DNA from: an uncultured Opitutia bacterium
GTDB lineage: Bacteria > Verrucomicrobiota > Verrucomicrobiia > Opitutales > Opitutaceae
DNA: 64,000 nucleotides
NCBI GenBank assembly: GCA_903839035.1
Contig: CAIMAQ010000042.1
Coordinates: 1 to 64,000, forward strand
Direction: 5' to 3'
Shown here: piece after piece, positions 61,119 through 64,000 of the stretch
Layout: the number at the start of each line of letters is the position of its first letter
How positions within the stretch are numbered: position 1 is the first letter of the stretch
Translations under genes and position numbers: made by a program
Notes under the pieces: model-generated
Told to the model about the DNA's origin: nothing
What the model saw: the letters and a program-made list of their open reading frames with translations, nothing else
Databases searched by the model: none

Positions 61119-62273
61119 TTACCCCAGCCACCGGTCAAACCACCCGAACGCTTCGGCCTGCATCGCGCGGTTGAACTGGTGGTGGCCGGGATACCAGGAG
61201 CCACGGTAATTCTCCGGGGAGCCGCTCGACGCGTAGACCTTGCCCAGCATGGCATCGGCGCGCTCCATCTCGGTGCGCGTGAAGAACGGGTCGTCGCGGG
61301 TGTTGATCACCAGCGTCGGCAGCGGCGCGCGCAGCCCGAGCACTTCCGGATAGTCCAGGTCGCGCGGCAGCAGCGGCACATAACACATCCAGGTGTGCGT
61401 CCAGCTCTTGCTCAGCAGGTAGTCCCGCCACGTCGTCATCATACCCACGCATACCGTCGCGCGGATGCGGTCATCCATGCCGGCCAGGAAAACCGTCCTC
61501 AATCCGCCGCCCGAAAGCCCGCCGCAGCCCACCCGCGCCGCATCCACATCCGCCCGCGCACACAACACGTCCAGCGCCACGCGATCCTCCACCGCAAACA
61601 CCCCCGGCCAGGTCGTGCCGGCACTGAACAGCGACTTCGCCATCACGTGCTCGTGCTCCGCCGCCCAGTCGTTGTACGCGGCCACCCCGGCCGCAGAGTC
61701 GTCGGTGTCATCCTTCATCGTCCCACGGGCCTCCGGCAGCACCTCGGCCAGCCGCACCTTCCGGCTGCCGAAGGCAAACGCATCGTGCACCATCACCAGA
61801 TAACCGCGGTGCGCAAGCTCGTTGGCCCACGCCAGACCCTCGTAGGCGTCGGCCCGGTGCACGGCCACCAGCGGGTGCACTTCCGGACCCGTCTGCGCGA
61901 TCTTCTCCTTCCCAAAAAACTTGAACCGCCCGTGGTCATGCAGCGCGAGCACCGCCGGCAGCCGGCCCTTCGCGCCGGCGGGTTTCAGGACCCAGGCCGA
62001 CGTCGGTGGTCCATACGGCAGCCGCCAGCTGACCTCCTCCACCGCCAGTCCGTCATAAACAAAGCTCCGCGTCGTCTGTGCCGTGATCCCCGCGGGTTTC
62101 GGCGGCGGCGCCATGCAATCCGTCACCCGAGCCCGGGCCGCCGCGCGACGGGCGTCGAATTTCCCCGGCGGACAGTTTTGCAGTGACAGCGGACCAGGTT
62201 CAGAGGGTAAAAGCGCCGCCGCCCACTCGCCATAGGCACCAATCATCGAGGGAGAGGAGGTTTTTGGTTTCAT
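61119..62273 (-). CDS. alpha/beta hydrolase (possible carbohydrate esterase)
   Basis: 384 residues with the alpha/beta-hydrolase nucleophile elbow GCGGLSGGG near 248 and acid/His candidates TRDDPFF near 328 and GHHQF near 364. AVLALHDHG is the oxyanion-hole strand. The shape matches acetyl-xylan-esterase or dienelactone-hydrolase-like proteins. No signal peptide, so it may act on imported sugars. Its promoter is shared with no one; the gene stands 53 bases after nagA's stop. Confidence 0.75.
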   Translation of the reverse strand: MKPKTSSPSMIGAYGEWAAALLPSEPGPLSLQNCPPGKFDARRAAARARVTDCMAPPPKPAGITAQTTRSFVYDGLAVEEVSWRLPYGPPTSAWVLKPAGAKGRLPAVLALHDHGRFKFFGKEKIAQTGPEVHPLVAVHRADAYEGLAWANELAHRGYLVMVHDAFAFGSRKVRLAEVLPEARGTMKDDTDDSAAGVAAYNDWAAEHEHVMAKSLFSAGTTWPGVFAVEDRVALDVLCARADVDAARVGCGGLSGGGLRTVFLAGMDDRIRATVCVGMMTTWRDYLLSKSWTHTWMCYVPLLPRDLDYPEVLGLRAPLPTLVINTRDDPFFTRTEMERADAMLGKVYASSGSPENYRGSWYPGHHQFNRAMQAEAFGWFDRWLG

Positions 62274-62325
62274 GACGTCTGGTCCCGATCGTCTCTTCTT
62301 TGTTTTCCGTGGGCCGATATGTTCT

Positions 62326-63477
62326 TCAACCCGCCCAGATTACTTCCCGCACCGCCTCCCCGGCGAAATGAATCTCCACGCGGGTGCTCTTCCCTTGCTT
62401 CGCCAGCAAACAGAAATCCGCCGGCGCGCCCGCGACCAACGCCGGCGGCAGCCCGATAAACTTCGCCGGCTGCGTGGAAAAGAAATCCCACACGCTCTGG
62501 GGCGTCCGCCGCAACATTTCCGCCGCCCGCCGCACGCCTTCCAGCGGCGCGAGGCTGGATCCGGCGTAGTTGGCCTTGCCCGGCTGGCGCACGATGCCGT
62601 CGGCGCCGACTTCCACCTGCATGTTCGCCAGGGGGAAAATCCCCGGACCCGCCCCGCCCGCCGAGATGGCGTCGGTCGTGTAACAGATGCGCGCCGGGTC
62701 GAGCGCGCGGTGAAACAGGCGGAAGAGCAGCGGCGAAACGTGGATCCGGTCCGGGATGATGCTCGCGCACAGGCCCGCCTCGTCGAGCACGCGGAAAACG
62801 ATGTTATCGTGCCGGTGCAGCAGTGGCGGACACCCATTGCCCAGATGCGTGTAGCCCTCAGCCCCCGCCGCCACCGCCGCGGAAAGTTGCTCCACCGTGG
62901 CATCCGTGTGCCCGAGCCAGACATGAAACCCGAGCTCCCGCGCACAGCGGATCGCCTCCGGGGTCTCCGGCCATTCCGCGGCAATCGTGAGCAGCACGGG
63001 GTCATCGCCCGTCACCGCCTTGATCTCGCGCAGGCGCGCGGGCGTCGGCGCCACCATGAACTCCGGCGGATGCGCCCCGTGAAATCCCGGCGTCGCACTC
63101 ATGAACGGTCCTTCCAAGTGCCAACCCGCAATCCGGCGCGTCAGCAACGGCGACTCCGCCCGCAGGGCGCGGAAGTGTTTCAGCCGCGCCAGCATCCGGT
63201 CCCAGCGATCCGTGATGAGCGTGAGCAGAAACCGGCTGCATGCCGCCGTGGCGAGCCCGTTCGCCGCCTTTTCCAAATCCGCGCGCGTGCCGGTATCGTT
63301 CTGAAAATCCACCCCGGCAAAGCCGTTGACCTGGATGTCCACCAGCGGCGGCAGCAGCACGGGCAGCCCGTCGGGCGCGACGCCACCCAAGGGCGCGAGC
63401 GACGTGATCTTCCCGTCGGCGCATGTCAACCGGACGGCCTCGCCCGTGCGGTAGTCAACGGCGTCGCAGGTCGTCAT
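62326..63477 (-). CDS. nagA: N-acetylglucosamine-6-phosphate deacetylase
   Basis: Removes acetate from GlcNAc-6-P. 383 residues of the amidohydrolase fold: PPLVDIQVNGFAGVDFQ near 39, HLEGPFM with the metal Glu near 119, HTDATVEQ near 188 and the catalytic aspartate in CYTTDAISAGG near 266. The sequence is fairly divergent from E. coli NagA but keeps these motifs. ATG 63477 is supported by the family start. It follows nagB by 13 bases in the same direction. Confidence 0.9.
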   Translation of the reverse strand: MTTCDAVDYRTGEAVRLTCADGKITSLAPLGGVAPDGLPVLLPPLVDIQVNGFAGVDFQNDTGTRADLEKAANGLATAACSRFLLTLITDRWDRMLARLKHFRALRAESPLLTRRIAGWHLEGPFMSATPGFHGAHPPEFMVAPTPARLREIKAVTGDDPVLLTIAAEWPETPEAIRCARELGFHVWLGHTDATVEQLSAAVAAGAEGYTHLGNGCPPLLHRHDNIVFRVLDEAGLCASIIPDRIHVSPLLFRLFHRALDPARICYTTDAISAGGAGPGIFPLANMQVEVGADGIVRQPGKANYAGSSLAPLEGVRRAAEMLRRTPQSVWDFFSTQPAKFIGLPPALVAGAPADFCLLAKQGKSTRVEIHFAGEAVREVIWAG

Positions 63478-63490
63478 GGCCGGAGGGCGC

Positions 63491-64000
63491 TCAGCGCTTG
63501 AGCAGCGACGCCGAGTCAGCGTCGAGGTACAACACCGCGTGCGCCTGCTGCCGCAGGAAACTGCCCGGACACGCCGTCGCAATCGGGCCTTCGAGCGAGC
63601 CTTTGACGGCCTCCGCTTTGCGCTTCTCCGGCACGACCGCAATCATGCGGCCGACGCGGCAGAGCGCGGGGATCGTCAGGGTGATCGCGTACGCCGGCAC
63701 GGCGTCGAGATTCGGGAAATGCCCCTCGCCCACCTGCTGCCGGCGGCACTTATCGTCGAGCTTCACCAGTTTGATCGTCTCGGGGTCGGCAAACTCCGCC
63801 ACCGGCGGGTCGTTGAACGCGAGGTGGCCGTTCTCGCCGATGCCCAGGCAGCAGAGGTCCACCGGCGCCGCCGCCAGTGCGGCCGCGTAGGCCCGCATGG
63901 CCTTGAGCGGCTCGAGCGCGTCGCCCTCGAGGTAATGCGCGCTTTTCGGTTTCACCCGGTCAAACACGCGTTCCTTCAGGTAGCGGCGGAACGAGGCCGG
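63491..64000 (-). CDS. nagB: glucosamine-6-phosphate deaminase, 5' end beyond the window
   Basis: Isomerises and deaminates GlcN-6-P to fructose 6-phosphate. The visible part (about 169 codons) includes PASFRRYLKERVFD at the window edge, LGIGENGHLAFNDPP with active-site residues, and ITLTIPALCRVGRMIAVVP. The start lies to the right of base 64000, so the gene is partial here. With nagA it forms an amino-sugar catabolic pair. Confidence 0.93.
   Translation of the reverse strand, partial: PASFRRYLKERVFDRVKPKSAHYLEGDALEPLKAMRAYAAALAAAPVDLCCLGIGENGHLAFNDPPVAEFADPETIKLVKLDDKCRRQQVGEGHFPNLDAVPAYAITLTIPALCRVGRMIAVVPEKRKAEAVKGSLEGPIATACPGSFLRQQAHAVLYLDADSASLLKR

Noticed and set aside
1-64000. CRISPR array, prophage, insertion sequence or tRNA gene
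   Set aside because: No regularly spaced repeats, transposase, integrase, phage gene or cloverleaf was found by reading the gaps; the repeats present are scattered inverted elements.

Overview
The window is about 64 kb of GC-rich, densely coded bacterial chromosome. The gene content suggests Verrucomicrobiota, most likely an Opitutaceae-like lineage. This is inferred from DUF4450 and DUF4091 glycan enzymes, membrane-anchored orphan binding proteins, a fused E1-E2 2-oxoacid dehydrogenase, many ATG or GTG starts without a clear Shine-Dalgarno, and abundant intergenic inverted repeats. No rRNA, tRNA, CRISPR array, insertion sequence or prophage is visible. The one RNA gene I can call firmly is tmRNA (51637-51992).

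Left part (1-12.9 kb, + strand): a short-chain dehydrogenase lies between two near-identical AT-rich palindromes, followed by a DUF3667 membrane protein and an MFS transporter. Then comes a lipid-modification cluster: acyl desaturase, FAD amine-oxidase-like protein, DUF1365, CFA-synthase-like methyltransferase, DUF1475-like protein, DUF2062, DUF1295 and a second CFA-type methyltransferase. I read it as a pathway that desaturates, methylates and possibly oxidises phospholipid acyl chains. This is the best candidate for an undescribed system. A TPR protein follows.

Middle (12.9-34.9 kb): mostly housekeeping. It holds an E1alpha-E1beta-lipoyl-E2 fusion, a FadJ-like beta-oxidation protein, a TMTC-like glycosyltransferase, an RluA-type pseudouridine synthase, a GH3-like acyl-adenylating enzyme, a TlpA-like thioredoxin, a LysR regulator divergent from YggS, a SirB1-like protein, AroE and prepilin peptidase. 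A ygfZ / small protein / HU / galK run on the minus strand follows. An AT-rich divergent gap with two strong hairpins precedes DAHP synthase, a GT87-like protein and malate dehydrogenase.

Right part (34.9-64 kb): mainly carbohydrate use. It holds a GH78-like rhamnosidase, a PhyH-family oxygenase, a twice-repeated TPR plus solute-binding-protein cassette without any ABC permease, an acyl-CoA dehydrogenase, a Gfo/Idh/MocA oxidoreductase overlapping a DUF4091 hydrolase, GlpX and tmRNA. A toroidal glycosidase-like protein, a MocD/MocE-like desaturase and Rieske pair, a DUF4450 protein, a Tat-exported protein, an alpha/beta hydrolase, NagA and the start-truncated NagB (running off the right edge) complete it. 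Together these suggest uptake and breakdown of decorated (methylated, acetylated, amino-sugar) glycans.

Across the whole window, gene junctions carry 60-120 bp imperfect inverted repeats from at least ten families. Some include the stop codon of the upstream gene, and two repeat units sit in frame inside proteins (the DUF1365 protein and the E1-E2 fusion linker).
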